A stretch of 6,978 bases of DNA, from the NCBI GenBank assembly GCA_003565055.1, contig PXDM01000441.1, positions 1 through 6,978 of the forward strand, in the 5' to 3' direction. The DNA comes from Paracoccaceae bacterium. Its GTDB lineage: Bacteria > Pseudomonadota > Alphaproteobacteria > Rhodobacterales > Rhodobacteraceae. The position numbers and the translations under genes are program-made. This document shows positions 4,878 to 6,978 of this stretch, in pieces (within the stretch, counting starts at the first letter, position 1; each line of letters starts with the position of its first letter). The notes beneath the pieces are model-generated. The model did not search any database. It was not told the DNA's origin and worked only from the letters and a program-made list of their open reading frames with translations.

Positions 4878-6978
4878 GCCTCATCGCCCTCGGGCGTCTC
4901 GACCTCATCCCCGGTTTCCGCGATCCGGGCGACGGAGACGACGCGCTCGCCATTCGTCGTGTTGAAGACCCGCACGCCACCTGCCGAGCGCGAGCGGAAG
5001 GAAATCCCCTCCACCGGCACGCGGATCGACTGGCCCTTGGAGGTCGCCAGCATCACCTGATCCGACATTTCCACCGGGAAGCAGGCGACCAGCGCACCGC
5101 CACGCATGGCGCGGTCCATTGCCGCCACGCCCATGCCGCCACGCCCGCGCACCGGGTAGTTGTGGCTCGACGACAGCTTGCCCGTGCCCGCCTCGGTGAT
5201 GGTCAGGATCAGGTCTTCCGCCGCTGACATCTCGGCATAGCGTTCCTGGCTCAACGCGCCCTCAGCGGCCTCTTCCTCATCCTCGCCCTCATCCTCGGTC
5301 ACGCCCGCCATGGCGCGGCGCATCTTGAGGTACGTCGCGCGCTCTTCCGGCAATGCCTCGAAATGACGGATCACGGCCATGGAGACCACGCGATCCCCCT
5401 CGCCCAGCCGCACCCCGCGCACCCCGGTCGAATCGCGGCCCTTGAACACCCGCACATCTGTGCTGCGGAAGCGGATCGCGCGGCCCGAGGCCGTGACGAG
5501 CATCACATCGTCATTCTCGTCGCAGATGCGGGCATTCACCAGCGTCACATCCTCCGGCAGCTTCATCGCGATCTTGCCATTGCGCATGACATTGGTGAAA
5601 TCCGACAGCGCATTGCGCCTCACATCGCCCGCCGAGGTGGCAAAGACGATCTGCAGATTTTCCCATTCATCTTCCGGCCGCTCGACCGGCATGATCGCCG
5701 CGATGCTGACCCCGGTGGCAATGGGCAGAATATTGACCATCGCCTTGCCGCGCGCATTGCGCCCCGCCAGCGGCAGCCGCCAGGTCTTGAGCTTGTAGAC
5801 CATCCCGTCTGTGGTGAAGAACAGAAGCTGCGTATGGGTATTGGCCACAAAGAGCGTGGTCACCACATCGTCATCCTTGGTGGCCATCCCCGACAGTCCT
5901 TTGCCGCCGCGTCGCTGGGCGCGGAACTCATGCAGCGGCGTGCGTTTGATATAGCCGCCGCTCGTGATGGTGACGACCATATCCTCGCGCTCGATGAGAT
6001 CCTCATCATCCATATCGCCGGCCCAGTCGACGATCTCGGTGCGGCGCGGGACAGCGAAGAGCTCGCGCACTTCCGCCAGTTCCGTGCTGATGATCTCCAT
6101 CACCCGGACGCGCGAGCGCAGGATATCGAGGTAATCCTTGATCTTCGCAGCCAGCGCTTCCAGCTCATCGGTGACTTCCTTGACCCCCATCGCGGTCAGA
6201 CGCTGCAGCCGCAGCTCCAGAATCGCACGCGCCTGCACTTCCGACAGGTTATAGGTGCCATCGTCATTCATCGTATGGCTAGGATCGTCGATCAGCCGGA
6301 TATAGGCGGCGATATCCGCCGCAGGCCAGCGCCGCGTCATCAGCTTCTCGCGGGCCTCTGCCGGATCGGCGGAGGACCGGATCGTGGCGACGACCTCATC
6401 GACATTCGACACGGCCACCGCCAGACCACAGAGCACATGGGAGCGCTCGCGCGCCTTGTTCAGCTCATAGGCCGTGCGCCGCGTCACCACCTCCTCGCGG
6501 AAGCCGATGAAGGCCGTCAGAAAATCGCGCAGGGCAAGCTGTTCAGGCCGCCCGGCATTCAGCGCCAGCATATTGCAGCCGAAAGAGGTCTGCATCGGCG
6601 TGAAGCGGAACAGCTGATTGAGCACCACATCCGGCGTCGCATCGCGCTTGAGCTCGACCACGACCCGCACGCCCACGCGGTCGGATTCATCCGCGACCGA
6701 GGCAATGCCCTCGATCTTCTTCTCGCGCACAGCATCGGCGATTTTTTCCACCATGGTGGATTTGTTCACCTGATAGGGAATTTCGTCGATGATGATGGCA
6801 AAACGATCCTTGCGGATCTCCTCGATATGCGTTTTCGCGCGGATCACGACGGAACCGCGCCCTTCGAGATAGGCCTTGCGCGCGCCCGACCGGCCCAGAA
6901 TGATCCCGCCTGTGGGGAAATCCGGCGCGGGCACATAGTCGATCAGGTCCGCACTGCTCAGATCGGGGTTTTCGATCA
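4874..6978 (-). CDS. gyrA: DNA gyrase subunit A, partial (N-terminus outside window)
   Basis: 700 residues are visible, from IENPDLSSADLIDYVPAPDF to the TGA at 4874-4876. The 5' part, with the catalytic Tyr and the quinolone-resistance region, lies beyond 6978. GyrA breaks and rejoins DNA and, with GyrB, introduces negative supercoils using ATP. The visible part starts in the breakage-reunion domain (PDFPTGGIILGRSGARKAYL), continues through the coiled-coil arm (LNKARERSHVLCGLAVAVSN, LSEVQARAILELRLQRLT) and ends in the C-terminal pinwheel. The GyrA box QRRGGKG is at 5897-5917, which separates GyrA from ParC. About six blade repeats with TSxG-type turns follow (GGYIKRTPL, DGMVYKL, AGDVRRNAL, SGRAIRFR, AGTGKLSSS, KGQSIRVPV). 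An acidic insertion (EDEGEDEEEAAEG) lies between blades 4 and 5, and the tail is acidic. The stop overlaps the next gene by 4 nt. Confidence 0.98.
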   Translation of the reverse strand, partial: IENPDLSSADLIDYVPAPDFPTGGIILGRSGARKAYLEGRGSVVIRAKTHIEEIRKDRFAIIIDEIPYQVNKSTMVEKIADAVREKKIEGIASVADESDRVGVRVVVELKRDATPDVVLNQLFRFTPMQTSFGCNMLALNAGRPEQLALRDFLTAFIGFREEVVTRRTAYELNKARERSHVLCGLAVAVSNVDEVVATIRSSADPAEAREKLMTRRWPAADIAAYIRLIDDPSHTMNDDGTYNLSEVQARAILELRLQRLTAMGVKEVTDELEALAAKIKDYLDILRSRVRVMEIISTELAEVRELFAVPRRTEIVDWAGDMDDEDLIEREDMVVTITSGGYIKRTPLHEFRAQRRGGKGLSGMATKDDDVVTTLFVANTHTQLLFFTTDGMVYKLKTWRLPLAGRNARGKAMVNILPIATGVSIAAIMPVERPEDEWENLQIVFATSAGDVRRNALSDFTNVMRNGKIAMKLPEDVTLVNARICDENDDVMLVTASGRAIRFRSTDVRVFKGRDSTGVRGVRLGEGDRVVSMAVIRHFEALPEERATYLKMRRAMAGVTEDEGEDEEEAAEGALSQERYAEMSAAEDLILTITEAGTGKLSSSHNYPVRGRGGMGVAAMDRAMRGGALVACFPVEMSDQVMLATSKGQSIRVPVEGISFRSRSAGGVRVFNTTNGERVVSVARIAETGDEVETPEGDEA

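Overview
The window comes from a GC-rich alphaproteobacterial chromosome, most likely Rhodobacteraceae (Rhodobacterales). The reasons are the class II fumarase with the HPNDHCNMGQSSND version of its motif, an alpha-type SspB with an acidic linker, a DUF4169 plus ribbon-helix-helix gene pair, and above all a circularly permuted (two-piece) tmRNA gene. There is no mobile element, CRISPR array or clear foreign segment. This is core genome.

Layout. The left arm (1-1167, plus strand) holds the 3' end of a gene with a GspC/PilP-like C-terminal domain, then yciB, an inner-membrane envelope protein. A strong 11-bp hairpin (1166-1201) separates yciB from the convergent fumC. The minus strand from 1211 to 3702 carries, in transcription order, DUF4169, a ribbon-helix-helix protein (ATGA overlap), sspB and fumC. 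On the plus strand, divergent from DUF4169, lies ssrA (about 3803-4112). It has the permuted order: acceptor piece ending in CCA at 3883, a 22-nt internal spacer, then the coding piece starting at 3906 and carrying the tag ANDNRAPVAVAA (3992-4030). The right arm (4153-6978, minus strand) is gyrA (3' two thirds or more), a small unrecognised gene overlapping its stop codon, and a DUF6614-like gene. These three are probably one transcription unit, convergent with ssrA.

How the genes work together. The clearest functional link is ssrA with sspB. tmRNA tags stalled nascent chains, and SspB delivers tagged proteins to ClpXP. Their genes lie only about 650 bp apart, so the tag and its adaptor can be read side by side. 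The other genes are housekeeping: fumarase in the TCA cycle, DNA gyrase subunit A, and YciB in the envelope.

Most interesting points: the ssrA gene has no long reading frame and is easily missed; its predicted T-loop is non-canonical; its tag has a divergent middle; a candidate leaderless promoter fires away from ssrA; and a leader hairpin abuts the fumC ribosome-binding site. I see no convincing undescribed multi-gene system.
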